From Vulcanimicrobium alpinum (lineage in GTDB: Bacteria; Vulcanimicrobiota; Vulcanimicrobiia; Vulcanimicrobiales; Vulcanimicrobiaceae): a DNA stretch of 64,000 bases. Below the pieces are notes generated by a model. The model worked only from the letters and a program-made list of their open reading frames with translations. It was not told the DNA's origin and searched no databases. The stretch covers positions 124,001-188,000 of the forward strand of contig NZ_AP025523.1 in NCBI RefSeq assembly GCF_027923555.1, in the 5' to 3' direction. Both the position numbers and the translations under genes were made by a program. Below are positions 36,037 through 45,163 of this stretch, piece after piece (position 1 is the first letter of the stretch; every line of letters begins with the position of its first letter).

Positions 36037-37061
36037 GTCGTCCTCCCGCTCGCGACGACGCGCCGGCCGGCGAGCGCGATGATCACCAGCCCCGTCACCA
36101 GCGCCACCACCTCGCGCGGGACGTTCGCCTCGGCCTGCATCGCGATGCCGCCGCTGGTCAGCACGCCGAAGGCGAGCGAGGCGACGATGATCCAGAGCGG
36201 GTCGAGGTTGCCGACGAGCGCGACGGCGATCGCGATGAAACCGTAACCGGGCGAGAGGCCGGTGTTGAACCGGTGAAGTTCGCCGGCAACGATCGTCGCG
36301 CCGCCGAGCCCGGCGATCGCGCCCGAGAGCGCCATCGCGACGAACGCGGTCCGTCCCAGATCGATCCCGGCGCGTTTCGCCGCTTCCGGCGCATCGCCGG
36401 CGGCGCGCAATTCGTAGCCGAACACGGTGCGTGCCAAGACCCAGCGCAGCGCGAACGCGAGCACCAGCGCGATGACGAACGCCCAGGTGAGGCGCGAGTC
36501 GGCGACCAGATCGGGAAGCGTCGCCGAGGCCGGGAGCGTCGGCGTCTCGCCCGGGCTTGCGTTCGAGAGCGCGAGCGGGCCGTTCACCAGGTACGTCGCC
36601 AGCAGCGTCGCGATGAAGTTGAGCATCAGCGTCGCGATCACTTCGTTGGCGCCGAAGCGCGCGCGTAGGAAGCCGGGGATCGCGCCCCAGATCCCGCCCG
36701 CCGCAGCACCCGCAAGCAGAACGAGCGGAATCGCGAGGAACGCGGGGAGCGGAAGCTGCGCGCCGAGCCAGCCCGCGGCGAAGCCGCCCAGCACCAGTTG
36801 TCCCTCCGCGCCGATGTTGAACAGTCCGGCGCGAAACGCGACCGCGATCCCGAGCGCGGGGAAGAGCAGGTTCGTCGCCTGCACCAGCGTCTCGGCGACC
36901 TCTTCTTTCGTGCCGAACGCGCCGTCGAAGAGCGCGCCGAAGCCGGCGATCGGCGAGACGTGGGCGAGCGCCATCGCGATCGACCCGACGCCGAAGACGA
37001 GGACGATCACGCCCGCGATGTCGCGGAACGCGCGGCTGCGCAGAAGGGGGGTCGCGTTCAC
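36033..37061 (-). CDS. ABC transporter permease 1 of a BMP-type nucleoside importer
   Basis: 342-residue inner-membrane permease (YufP/NupP-like). Features: AVAFRAGLFNIGAEGQLVLGGF, GFLRARFGANEVIATLMLNF and YELRAAGDAPEAAKRAGIDL. About ten hydrophobic helices. GTG start at 37061 overlaps the ATPase stop (GTGA), so the subunits are made in a coupled way. Confidence 0.91.
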   Translation of the reverse strand: MNATPLLRSRAFRDIAGVIVLVFGVGSIAMALAHVSPIAGFGALFDGAFGTKEEVAETLVQATNLLFPALGIAVAFRAGLFNIGAEGQLVLGGFAAGWLGAQLPLPAFLAIPLVLLAGAAAGGIWGAIPGFLRARFGANEVIATLMLNFIATLLATYLVNGPLALSNASPGETPTLPASATLPDLVADSRLTWAFVIALVLAFALRWVLARTVFGYELRAAGDAPEAAKRAGIDLGRTAFVAMALSGAIAGLGGATIVAGELHRFNTGLSPGYGFIAIAVALVGNLDPLWIIVASLAFGVLTSGGIAMQAEANVPREVVALVTGLVIIALAGRRVVASGRTT

Positions 37062-38479
37062 GCGGCGCCGCCCGCCATCAGCGCGCCGATGCGGCCGCGG
37101 TCGATCTCGGCGCGCGCGAACGCGCCGACGAACCGTCCGCCGGCGATGACGAGAACGCGATCGGCGCACGCGAAGATCTCGTCGAGTTCGAATGAGATCA
37201 GCAGGACGCCGGCGCCCGCATTGCGCGCTTCGATCAGCCGCGACTGCAGCAGCGCGGCGGCGCCGACGTCGACGCCGCGCGTGGGCTGGTACGCGACGAC
37301 GAGCTTCGGCGCGCTCGCGAGCGCGCGGCCGACGACGACCTTCTGCTGGTTTCCGCCCGAGAGCGCGCCGGCGACCGCGTCGGGATTCGGTGGCCGCACG
37401 TCGTACGCGGCGATCACCTCGCGCGCCGCGTCGCCGAACGCGCGCAGCGGAAGCGAACGTTGGCGGCCGAGCGCGACGTTGTCGCGGACGCTCCAGTCGA
37501 GGATCAGCGCTTCGTGACGGCGATCCTGCGGGATCACGCGGATCCCGCGCGCGAGCCGCTGAGCCGGCGTATCGCCCGGTTCGAGCGGCGCGCCGTCGAA
37601 GGCGGCGTCGCCGCTGAAGCGCACGACGCCGGCCAGCGCGTCGGCGAGCGCGCTCTGCCCGTTCCCTTCGATCCCCGCGATCCCGACGATCTCGCCTGCG
37701 CCGACCTCGAACGTCGCGCGTTCGAGAACGCTGGTTCCCGAGGCGGCGCTCACGTCGCGCAGCGCGAGCAGCGGCCGCGGTGTCACCGCGGCGCGCGTGG
37801 CGAGCGCCGGCACGTCGCCGCCGACCATCTCGCGCGCGATCTGCTCGGCGCTCGTCTGCGCGGTAAGGTGCCGCGCGACGACGGTGCCGGCGCGCATCAC
37901 GGTGACACGCTGCGAGTAGGCGATCACTTCGGCGAGCTTGTGCGTCACCACGAGGATCGCGGTGCCGCGCGCTGCGAGACCTTGCACAGTCGCGAAGAAC
38001 GACGCGATCTCGCCCGGCGCGAGCGCGGCCGTCGGTTCGTCGAGGAGCAGGACCGCAGGCTCGCGATCGAGCTCGCGCAGCAGTTCGACGCGCTGCTTGA
38101 TCCCGACCGGAAGCGTCTCGACGATCGCATCGGGATCGACCTCGAGCCCGTACGTCGCGCCGAGGCGGCGGACGCGTTCGCGCGCGGCGGCGACGTCGAT
38201 CTGCCAGCCGCGTCTGGGCTCGCGATTGAGCAGCACGTTCTCCCACACGCGCAGCCGGTCGATCAGTTTGAAGTGCTGGTGGACGAGTCCGACGACGCCG
38301 TTCGCCTCGACGCTCCCCTCGTCGGCGCGGACCGCGCCGTACGCGATCGCGGCGAGCGTCGATTTGCCGGCGCCGTTCTCTCCGACGAGCGCGTGGATCT
38401 CGCCGGGGACGAGCTCGAGGTCGACGCCGGCGACGGCCTGCACCGCGCCGAAGCGGCGGCGCACGCCGCGCAGCGTCAG
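37058..38479 (-). CDS. ABC transporter ATP-binding protein (double cassette) of a BMP-type importer
   Basis: 473 residues with two ABC domains, as in YufO/RbsA. Cassette 1: Walker A GENGAGKST, signature-region LPVGIKQRVELLREL, Walker B LLLDEPTAAL. Cassette 2: the degenerate Walker A IEGNGQSALADAL, signature LSGGNQQKVVVGRAL, Walker B VVAYQPTRGVD. No ATG, GTG or TTG lies at the right place; CTG 38479, overlapping the stop of the binding-protein gene, gives the natural N-terminus TLRGVRRRFG. GTG 38464 would drop part of the first strand. Confidence 0.92.
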   Translation of the reverse strand: MTLRGVRRRFGAVQAVAGVDLELVPGEIHALVGENGAGKSTLAAIAYGAVRADEGSVEANGVVGLVHQHFKLIDRLRVWENVLLNREPRRGWQIDVAAARERVRRLGATYGLEVDPDAIVETLPVGIKQRVELLRELDREPAVLLLDEPTAALAPGEIASFFATVQGLAARGTAILVVTHKLAEVIAYSQRVTVMRAGTVVARHLTAQTSAEQIAREMVGGDVPALATRAAVTPRPLLALRDVSAASGTSVLERATFEVGAGEIVGIAGIEGNGQSALADALAGVVRFSGDAAFDGAPLEPGDTPAQRLARGIRVIPQDRRHEALILDWSVRDNVALGRQRSLPLRAFGDAAREVIAAYDVRPPNPDAVAGALSGGNQQKVVVGRALASAPKLVVAYQPTRGVDVGAAALLQSRLIEARNAGAGVLLISFELDEIFACADRVLVIAGGRFVGAFARAEIDRGRIGALMAGGAA

Positions 38480-39504
38480 AGCCGGACGCGCTTGTACGAT
38501 GCCAGTCCCTCCCGCGTGTACGGCACGGCGATCGTGCCGCCGACGATCGCCGCTCTGAGCTTGCTGAGGACCGCGATCTTGTCGGGCGTGACGACGCTCT
38601 TGGTGTACGCGAAGTCGGTCAGGCCGACGCCGCCGTCTTTCAGCCCGAGCACGAGCTGACCGGAACGCGGCTTGTGCGAGACCGCCTCTTCGGTGACGCG
38701 GTAGACGCCGATGTCGACGCGCTTGATCATGCTGGTGAGAATCTTCCCCGGCGCGATCGCGTCCTGATCGGAATCGACGCCGATCACGTAGTCGCCGGCG
38801 CGCGATTTCACCTGATCGATCGCGCCGAGTCCGGCCTTGCCGGCCGCGACGTACACGATGTCGGCGCCCTGATCGAACAGCACGCCGGCGAGTTCCTTCC
38901 CCGCCGCGACGTCGTCGAACGAGCCGACGTACTTCACCAGCACGTTGATCGACGGATCGATCTGATGCGCGCCGGCGGTGAAGCCCACTTCGAACTTGCG
39001 CAGCAGCGGGATGTCGATCCCGCCCAGAAATGCGATCGTCTTCTTCTTGGTCGTCATCGCCGCGAGCGCGCCGGCCAGATACGACCCTTCCTCCTCCTTG
39101 AACGTGACCGAGGTGACGTTGGGGATGTTGACGACGGCGTCGATGATGGCGAAGTGGCGCTTGGCGTACCGGGCCGCGACGCTCGCGACGTCCTTCGCCA
39201 TCAGAAAGCCGATCGCGAAGATCTCGTCGTACTCTTTGTTCGCCAGAACCGTCATGTTGACGTCGTAGTCGGCCGCCGAATGCGACTGCAGCACCGTGGT
39301 GTCGACGCCGAGAGTCTTCTTCGCCCGCTGGAGCCCGGCGTAGGCGGAGTCGTTGAACGAGCGGTCGCCCAGACCGCCCACGTCCGTGACCATCCCGACC
39401 TTGAGCCGTCCGTCGCCCGCCGATTTCGGGGCGCAGCCCTCCGCCGTCGCGCATAACGGAACGAGCGCGAGCACGAGGGCGGCCGCGCGCCAGCGGAGCT
39501 TCAT
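38476..39504 (-). CDS. BMP family substrate-binding lipoprotein
   Basis: 342-residue nucleoside-type binding lipoprotein. Signal peptide with a lipobox ending at Cys24 (ATAEGC). BMP (PF02608) features: KVGMVTDVGGLGDRSFNDSA, YDEIFAIGFLMA, GSYLAGALAAMTTK, IAFLGGIDIPLLRKFEVGF and YVIGVDSDQD. It delivers substrate, probably purine nucleosides, to the permeases encoded downstream. First gene of the four-gene importer operon, divergent from the AI-2E family gene. Confidence 0.93.
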   Translation of the reverse strand: MKLRWRAAALVLALVPLCATAEGCAPKSAGDGRLKVGMVTDVGGLGDRSFNDSAYAGLQRAKKTLGVDTTVLQSHSAADYDVNMTVLANKEYDEIFAIGFLMAKDVASVAARYAKRHFAIIDAVVNIPNVTSVTFKEEEGSYLAGALAAMTTKKKTIAFLGGIDIPLLRKFEVGFTAGAHQIDPSINVLVKYVGSFDDVAAGKELAGVLFDQGADIVYVAAGKAGLGAIDQVKSRAGDYVIGVDSDQDAIAPGKILTSMIKRVDIGVYRVTEEAVSHKPRSGQLVLGLKDGGVGLTDFAYTKSVVTPDKIAVLSKLRAAIVGGTIAVPYTREGLASYKRVRL

Positions 39505-39563
39505 CGCCCGCTCCTACGACGTCGGTGCGGGGCGGCCTCTCGCGCGTGCGGAAGAGCCTGCAC

Positions 39564-40742
39564 GTGAATCCCGCCAGGCCGCCCGAGACCGTCCGCCCGC
39601 GCCGCCCGATGTCGCGGCTCGAGCGCCGCGTGACGCTCTGGCTCAAGGTCCTCGCGCTGATCGCCGTCGCGATCTACCTGGTCGTCGGCGTCCTGCAGTT
39701 CCTCGGGGCGGTGCGCGCGACCGCGTTCCTGTTCGTCGGCGCGCTGTTCTTCGCGTATCTGGTGTTCCCGCTGGTGCGGCGCCTCAACGAACGGCTTCCG
39801 CTGGTGTGGTCGATCCTGCTCGTCTACGCGATCCTCGCGATCGCGGGCCTCGCGATCGCGCAGATCCTCGTTCCGGCACTCGTCAACGACGTGCAGAACG
39901 CCATCAAAAATTTCCCGGCGATCGTCACCAAGGTCTCGGCGATCATCCAGGATCCGAACAACCGCTTCATCCGCTGGCTGCCGATCGACGAGCGGCTCTA
40001 CCTCGCGACGATCCCGCAGCAGATCGGCGCGTACGTGCAGACCAACGCGCTCGACACCGCGCAGAAGACGCTCGCCGTCGTGCTCTCGACCGTCTCGATC
40101 GTTGTCACCGTCATCGTGATCCCGGTGCTCGCCGCGTACATGATGCTCGACGCCGCGGAGATCAACGAGGGCGTCCTCGGCATGCTCAAGCCGAAGTACC
40201 GCGCCGTCACCGAAGACATCATCGCCGATCTCGACAAGGTCGTCGGCGGCTTCATCCGCGGCCAGCTCATCGACGGCTCGATCCTGGGCTTCATGCTCAC
40301 GGTGATGTTGTTCGCGACCGGCGTGCCGTACGCGCTCCTGATCGGCGTCGTCTCGGGGGCGCTGAACTTCATCCCCTACGCGGGTGCGATCATCGCGTTC
40401 GTCCCGGCCGTCGTCCTCGCGCTGATCTATCACGGTCCGACCAACGCGGCGATCGTCGCCGCACTGATCTTCGTGATCCATCAGATCGACGGCAACTTCG
40501 TCGCGCCGCGAGTGCTCAAGGACAACGTCGGCCTCTCGCCGTTCTGGATCGTGCTCGCGATCCTCACCGGGAGCGAGCTGTTCGGGCTCGCCGGTACGTT
40601 CATCGCGGTCCCGCTCGCGGCGATGATCAAGGTGCTGATCGCGCGGCTCGTTCCGCGTCAGCCCGTGTCGCAGGCCGAAGCCGCGCCGGCGCTCACCGAT
40701 GCGCCGCTCACGCGGACGCGTCCGCCGCGCCGCCGGACGTAG
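39564..40742 (+). CDS. AI-2E family transporter (PF01594)
   Basis: About 392 residues with eight hydrophobic helices; members export AI-2 or act as Na+/H+ antiporters, so the substrate is open. Family segments: FLFVGALFFAYLVFPLVRRL, IPVLAAYMMLDAAEI, VVGGFIRGQLIDGSILGFML, LIGVVSGALNFIPYAGAIIA and HQIDGNFVAPRVLKDNVGL. GTG 39564 was chosen; GTG 39525 and ATG 39609 are alternatives. The last 35 nt overlap the 3' end of the convergent cyclic-nucleotide-binding gene. Confidence 0.88.
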   Translation: MNPARPPETVRPRRPMSRLERRVTLWLKVLALIAVAIYLVVGVLQFLGAVRATAFLFVGALFFAYLVFPLVRRLNERLPLVWSILLVYAILAIAGLAIAQILVPALVNDVQNAIKNFPAIVTKVSAIIQDPNNRFIRWLPIDERLYLATIPQQIGAYVQTNALDTAQKTLAVVLSTVSIVVTVIVIPVLAAYMMLDAAEINEGVLGMLKPKYRAVTEDIIADLDKVVGGFIRGQLIDGSILGFMLTVMLFATGVPYALLIGVVSGALNFIPYAGAIIAFVPAVVLALIYHGPTNAAIVAALIFVIHQIDGNFVAPRVLKDNVGLSPFWIVLAILTGSELFGLAGTFIAVPLAAMIKVLIARLVPRQPVSQAEAAPALTDAPLTRTRPPRRRT

Positions 40743-41340
40743 CGGCGGCGCGTTCGCGCGCGAGGTCTTCGACGAGGCGGCGCGTGATGAGCCGGATCAG
40801 GTAGATCCCGAACGCGGGATCGCGGCGATAGAGCGAGAGCGCCTCGTCGCGGCGCAGCATGTACAGCAGGCTCGCCTCGAGCGCGCGCACCGTCTGCGTT
40901 CGCCGGCCGTCGGGCGCGAAGATTCCGATCTCACCGAGCAGCGCGCCCGGATGCAGATCGATGCCGAGCTCGTCGATCCACAGCGTCCCTCCGGCCCAAA
41001 AGTAGATCGCGTCGGCGGGGTCGCCGCGGTGAAAGAGGATCGTTCCGGCGGCGACGCGCCGGCGTTCTATGAAATCGACCAGCCACTCCGCTGAGACGTC
41101 GTTCGCCGCGATCGCTTCGTCGATCAGCCGCCGTTCGCGCGTGAGCTGAAAGAGACGCCGCAAGTTGACCGGAAAGAACGCAAGGTGCAGCGCAAGCGTC
41201 GGATACAGATGCGCGTTCCAGGCCCAGATCATGTAAAAGACGCTGCTGGCCAGCGCGATTTGGCGCAGCCGGATCGCGTGTTTCATGAAGAAGGCGACGA
41301 ACGTCAGCAAGCCCGCGAGATAGTCGATCGTCACCACCAC
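40708..41340 (-). CDS. Membrane protein with C-terminal cyclic-nucleotide-binding domain (Popeye-like)
   Basis: 210 residues. Three hydrophobic stretches at the N-terminus (YLAGLLTFVAFFMK, LRQIALASSVFYMIWAW and LALHLAFFPVNLRRLFQL), then a CRP/PKA-type beta-barrel: VAAGTILFHRGDPADAIYFW, LHPGALLGEIGIFAPDGRRT and SLLYMLRRDEAL. The layout matches Popeye-domain proteins. The phosphate-binding cassette is only partly canonical (GEIGIF in place of GELAL-x-x-x-RAA), so ligand binding is uncertain. No DNA-binding domain. Confidence 0.8.
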   Translation of the reverse strand: MVVTIDYLAGLLTFVAFFMKHAIRLRQIALASSVFYMIWAWNAHLYPTLALHLAFFPVNLRRLFQLTRERRLIDEAIAANDVSAEWLVDFIERRRVAAGTILFHRGDPADAIYFWAGGTLWIDELGIDLHPGALLGEIGIFAPDGRRTQTVRALEASLLYMLRRDEALSLYRRDPAFGIYLIRLITRRLVEDLARERAAATSGGAADASA

Positions 41341-41406
41341 CGTCGGCCATGCGGGCTCTCGCGTTCGCTACGGGAGCCGGGCGGTCCGTGCGGCGAAGGG
41401 GCTTTC

Positions 41407-42312
41407 GTGATCACGCAAACCGCGCCCGCAGCCGCCGAACGTAAACGCGTCGCGAAGGTCGACGTCGTCGGCGTTCCGATGGATCTCGGCGCGGATCGCC
41501 GCGGGGTCGACATGGGCCCGTCGGCGATACGTTATGCGCGCCTTAAGGAGTCGCTCGAACGGCTGGGGATCGAGGTGACGGATCACGGCAACCTGCGCGT
41601 GCCGGTGCCGGAGTCGGCGACCGAAGCCGAGGCCGACGCCAAGTACTATCCGATCATCAAAGCGGTCTGCGACGAACTCGCCGGGATCGTCGAAGGCGTC
41701 GTGCGCGCCGGCGGCTTTCCGCTGGTGCTGGGCGGAGACCATTCGATCGCGATGGGGACCATCGCCGGCGTCGCGCGCGCGCGCGGGCGCGCGCCGGGCG
41801 TAATCTGGGTCGACGCGCACGGCGACATCAACACCCCGCTCACCTCGCCGTCGGGCAACGTCCACGGGATGCCGGTGCACTTCGCGCTGCAGGAGCACGC
41901 GGTCGATCCCGCCCGCATGGCGTTCATCGGCCTGCGCGACGTCGACGAGGGCGAGAAGAAGATCATCCGCGAGCTCGGCGTGAAGGCGTTCACGATGGCC
42001 GACGTCGACCGGCTCGGGATGAGCGGTGTGGTCGCGGAGGCGCTTGCGATCGTCGCCGACGGCGAACATTCGGTGCACGTCAGCTTCGACATGGACGGCG
42101 TCGATCCGCAGGAAGCGCCCGGCGTCGGTACGCCGGTGCGCGGCGGGATCACCTATCGCGAAGCGCATCTGCTGATGGAGGGCGTCGCGGCGTCGGGGAC
42201 GCTCGGCTCGCTCGAGATCACCGAGATCAACCCGATCCTCGACCGCGAGAATCAGACGGCGATCCTGGCCGTCGAACTGATCCTCTCGGCGCTCGGAAAG
42301 ACGACGCTCTGA
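41407..42312 (+). CDS. rocF: Arginase (ureohydrolase family)
   Basis: 301-residue Mn-dependent cytoplasmic enzyme that splits arginine to ornithine and urea. Metal ligands: LGGDHSIAMG (His), VDAHGDINTP (Asp-His-Asp) and FDMDGVDPQEAPGVG (Asp-x-Asp). Also GVPMDLGADRRGVDMGPSAIR at the N-terminus, typical of arginases rather than agmatinases. GTG 41407 begins the homologous part. Its TGA overlaps the presumed CTG start of the next gene. Confidence 0.92.
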   Translation: MITQTAPAAAERKRVAKVDVVGVPMDLGADRRGVDMGPSAIRYARLKESLERLGIEVTDHGNLRVPVPESATEAEADAKYYPIIKAVCDELAGIVEGVVRAGGFPLVLGGDHSIAMGTIAGVARARGRAPGVIWVDAHGDINTPLTSPSGNVHGMPVHFALQEHAVDPARMAFIGLRDVDEGEKKIIRELGVKAFTMADVDRLGMSGVVAEALAIVADGEHSVHVSFDMDGVDPQEAPGVGTPVRGGITYREAHLLMEGVAASGTLGSLEITEINPILDRENQTAILAVELILSALGKTTL

Positions 42313-42779
42313 CGTTCGACCGCGCCGCCTTCATCCTCCGGCGCGCAACGTTCGAAGACGTCCTCGCGCCGGAGCTCACGCCCGAACAGCGCTTGCGCGA
42401 ACAGCGCGACGGCGCGCGCGCGACGTGCCCGTGCTGCGCGTACCCGACGATCAACGGCCGGGCCGCCTGCGAGATCTGCGCGCTGTGCGGCTGGGAAGAC
42501 GACGGTCAGGACGATCCCGAGTTCGCACCCGGTGCGCTGCGCGACCCCGACGCCGTCGCGGGCGGCCCGAACCACGACTACTCGCTCACCGAAGCACGCG
42601 AGAACTACGCGGCGTACACGACGATGTACCGTCCGACCGACCGCGACTTCGAGCACGAGCGCGCGCAGTCGAACGTCAAGCGCGCGATCGCGGCCGCGTA
42701 CGACCGCAGCGTCGAAGGCGACGCGACCTTCGCCGAAGCGGATGCGGAAGCGCGCGCGCTCATGGACGATTTGGAGTGA
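42309..42779 (+). CDS. CPCC-type cysteine-rich protein
   Basis: 156 residues if started at CTG 42309, which overlaps the arginase stop (CTGA). The next in-frame start, TTG 42393, would remove a coding-looking helix (FDRAAFILRRATFEDVLAPE). Core motif TCPCCAYPTINGRAACEICALCGWEDDG holds two CxxC pairs, likely binding zinc, as in the PF14206-like CPCC family. Then PNHDYSLTEARENYAAYTTM. Function unknown. Confidence 0.78.
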   Translation: MTFDRAAFILRRATFEDVLAPELTPEQRLREQRDGARATCPCCAYPTINGRAACEICALCGWEDDGQDDPEFAPGALRDPDAVAGGPNHDYSLTEARENYAAYTTMYRPTDRDFEHERAQSNVKRAIAAAYDRSVEGDATFAEADAEARALMDDLE

Positions 42780-42781
42780 CG

Positions 42782-43225
42782 ATGGCGCTCGATCTCACCA
42801 AGGAATTTCCGCGCAGCCCGCGCGAGCGGCTCGGCGGGATCGCGATTCTGCCGCGTGCGATCGACAAGGCGCGCGCGCAGCTCGCGGGGACGCTCGGCAG
42901 CTACATCTACTTCGACTGCGGGATCAACCGCGTGCTCTTCACGATGCTGCACGTCAGCGATCAGCAGTTTCTCGACGCCGTCGCGCGCGCTAAGAACGAC
43001 GACGACGTGCTGCGCTGGATCCGCGAGGAGCTGCAGCCGAGCGAAGCGGCGATCGCGCGGATGAACGCGTTCATCGAACATCTCGAACCGCGTCCCGAGC
43101 AGCAGGCGCACTTCGACGCGATGCTGCAAGCCGCCGATCCCGGCAATACGGCCGTCACGCGCTGGGTGGACCTGCTCGATCTCGAAGAGGGCCGGCTGCC
43201 GAAGGGTTCTGGCGCAGCGACCTAA
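42782..43225 (+). CDS. DUF5069 family protein
   Basis: 147-residue soluble protein: MALDLTKEFPRSPRERLGGI, LPRAIDKARAQLAGTLGSYI and ARAKNDDDVLRWIRE are typical of this family of unknown function. ATG start 2 nt after the CPCC gene stop, so probably in the arginase-CPCC-DUF5069 operon. The last 4 nt overlap the end of the convergent gene. Confidence 0.82.
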   Translation: MALDLTKEFPRSPRERLGGIAILPRAIDKARAQLAGTLGSYIYFDCGINRVLFTMLHVSDQQFLDAVARAKNDDDVLRWIREELQPSEAAIARMNAFIEHLEPRPEQQAHFDAMLQAADPGNTAVTRWVDLLDLEEGRLPKGSGAAT

Positions 43226-43629
43226 GGGCGCGCGGCGCGTTCGGCGGCGCGCAGCGCGTCGCGGCCGAGGACGCAGATCGGCACGTCGCGCCAGCGCGTC
43301 TCGAGCCGGCCTTCCCAGGCGTCCGCAAACGTGACCCCGTCGAGGCCGCCGTAGAGCGCGATCTCACCGTCGCCGTCGCCGTGACGGAACTCGTAGTCGA
43401 CATCGGCGAGGTCGGCCGGCGCGATCCCGTCGAGCTCGGCGCCGATGCGTGAGAGCGCGCGGTAGACGCGCCGCGCGTTGTCGTCGTCGGCGTCGTACCA
43501 CAGCGCGTGGTCGTGGGCGTCGGCGGTCTCGCCGTGCAGCTTCTTCGCCAGGCCGCCGATCACGAGCGTGCGCGCCTGCTCCTTCGCGAGCGCGCTCAGC
43601 AACTCGGCAAACGCGGTGTGGTCGGCCAC
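43222..43629 (-). CDS. Nucleotidyltransferase-fold-like protein
   Basis: 135 residues. FAELLSALAKEQARTLVIGG followed by LAKKLHGETADAHDHALWYD resembles the Gly-rich turn and acidic strand of minimal nucleotidyltransferase/AbiEii-like folds. The canonical GSxxxGxxxxxSDxD signature is not clear, so activity is doubtful. No toxin or antitoxin partner is seen next to it. ATG start; 34 nt before glpK on the same strand. Confidence 0.5.
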   Translation of the reverse strand: MADHTAFAELLSALAKEQARTLVIGGLAKKLHGETADAHDHALWYDADDDNARRVYRALSRIGAELDGIAPADLADVDYEFRHGDGDGEIALYGGLDGVTFADAWEGRLETRWRDVPICVLGRDALRAAERAARP

Positions 43630-43663
43630 GGCACGCTCCTTTCGCTGCGACGCGCTTGGGCGA

Positions 43664-45163
43664 TCAGGACGAGGGCGCCTGCTCCCAGTCGCGGCTGCGC
43701 GCGACGGCGCGCCGCCACTGCGCGAGCAGCCCCGCTCGCTGCGGCGCCGGCATCGCCGGGACGAATCGCGACCGCTCGCGCCGCCGCCGCGCGAGCGCGC
43801 CGAGATCCTCCCAATAGCCGGCCTGCAAGCCCGCCAGATATGCGGCCCCCAGCGCGGTCGTCTCGGCGGTCGACGGACGCACCACCGGGACGCCGAGCAC
43901 GTCGGCTTGGAACTGCATCGCGAGATCGTTTTCGGCGGCGCCGCCGTCGACGCGCAACTCGCACAGCGAGAGCCCGGCGTCGCGCTCCATCGCGTCGATC
44001 ACGTCGGCGGTCTGAAACGCCATCGCCTCCAACGCGGCGCGGGCGAGATGTCCGCGCGTCGTCCCGCGGGTGATGCCGACGATCGTCCCGCGCGCGTGCG
44101 GATCCCAGTACGGAGTTCCGAGGCCCGTGAACGCCGGAACGAAGAAGCAGCCGCCGTTGTCGTCGACGGTGCGCGCCAGCCGCTCCACGTCCGACGCGCG
44201 CTCGATGATGCCCAGACCGTCGCGCAGCCACTGCACCGCGGCGCCGGTGACAAAGACCGATCCCTCCAGCGCGTACGTCGCCTCGCCCGGCGTGAAACCG
44301 TATGCGATCGTCGCGAGCAGGCCGTGTGCGCTCTCCACGATGCGCGCGCCGGTGTTGAGAACGACGAACGAACCCGTGCCGTACGTCGACTTCGCGAGCC
44401 CGTCGCGGAAGCACGCCTGTCCGACGAGCGCGGCCTGCTGGTCGCCGGCGACGCCGGCGATCAGGATCGGCGCACCGAGATGCTCGGCGCCCGCGGTTGC
44501 GAACGCCGCCGTGCACGGCAGCACCTCGGGGAGGAGCGCGCGCGGGATCGCGAACGCGTCGAGCAGCGCGTCGCTCCACGTCAAGCGGCGGATGTCGAAG
44601 AGCATCGTGCGCGACGCATTGGTGACGTCGGTGACGTGCCGAGAGCCGCCGCTGAAATTCCAGATCAGCCACGCGTCGACGGTGCCGAACGCGATCTCGC
44701 CGCGCTCGGCGCGTCCCCGCAGGCCGGCGACGCGATCGAGCAGCCACGCGATCTTCGTCGCCGAGAAATAGGGATCGAGCACGAGCCCGGTCTGCGCGCG
44801 GATCAGCGGCTCGAGGCCGTTCGCGCGCAGCGCATCGCAGCGGTCGGCGGTGCGGCGATCCTGCCATACGATCGCGGGCGCGACGGGCGCACCGGTCGCG
44901 CGATCCCACAGGATTGCCGTCTCGCGCTGGTTGGTGATCCCGATCGCGGCGACGTCGGCCGCGGTTGCGCCGGCGTTGCGCAGCGCGGCGCGCGCGGTCT
45001 CGAGCTGCGTCGTCCAGATCTCGCGCGGATCGTGCTCGACCCAGCCGGGGCGCGGAAAGAACTGCGTGAGCTCGCGCTGGTCGAAGCCCAGCACCGCGCC
45101 GTCGCGATCGAACGCGATCGCGCGCGAACTCGTGGTGCCCGCGTCGAGCGCGAGGACGATCAC
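43664..45163 (-). CDS. glpK: Glycerol kinase
   Basis: 499 residues, the usual family length. It phosphorylates glycerol to sn-glycerol 3-phosphate in the cytoplasm. FGGY-kinase features: [83 protein letters not shown] and [23 protein letters not shown] start overlaps the glcD stop (GTGA). Confidence 0.96.
   Translation of the reverse strand: MIVLALDAGTTSSRAIAFDRDGAVLGFDQRELTQFFPRPGWVEHDPREIWTTQLETARAALRNAGATAADVAAIGITNQRETAILWDRATGAPVAPAIVWQDRRTADRCDALRANGLEPLIRAQTGLVLDPYFSATKIAWLLDRVAGLRGRAERGEIAFGTVDAWLIWNFSGGSRHVTDVTNASRTMLFDIRRLTWSDALLDAFAIPRALLPEVLPCTAAFATAGAEHLGAPILIAGVAGDQQAALVGQACFRDGLAKSTYGTGSFVVLNTGARIVESAHGLLATIAYGFTPGEATYALEGSVFVTGAAVQWLRDGLGIIERASDVERLARTVDDNGGCFFVPAFTGLGTPYWDPHARGTIVGITRGTTRGHLARAALEAMAFQTADVIDAMERDAGLSLCELRVDGGAAENDLAMQFQADVLGVPVVRPSTAETTALGAAYLAGLQAGYWEDLGALARRRRERSRFVPAMPAPQRAGLLAQWRRAVARSRDWEQAPSS

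Noticed and set aside
36427-37149. A 240-codon + strand frame across the permease genes
   Set aside because: Antisense to two coupled ABC permease genes with clear family motifs.
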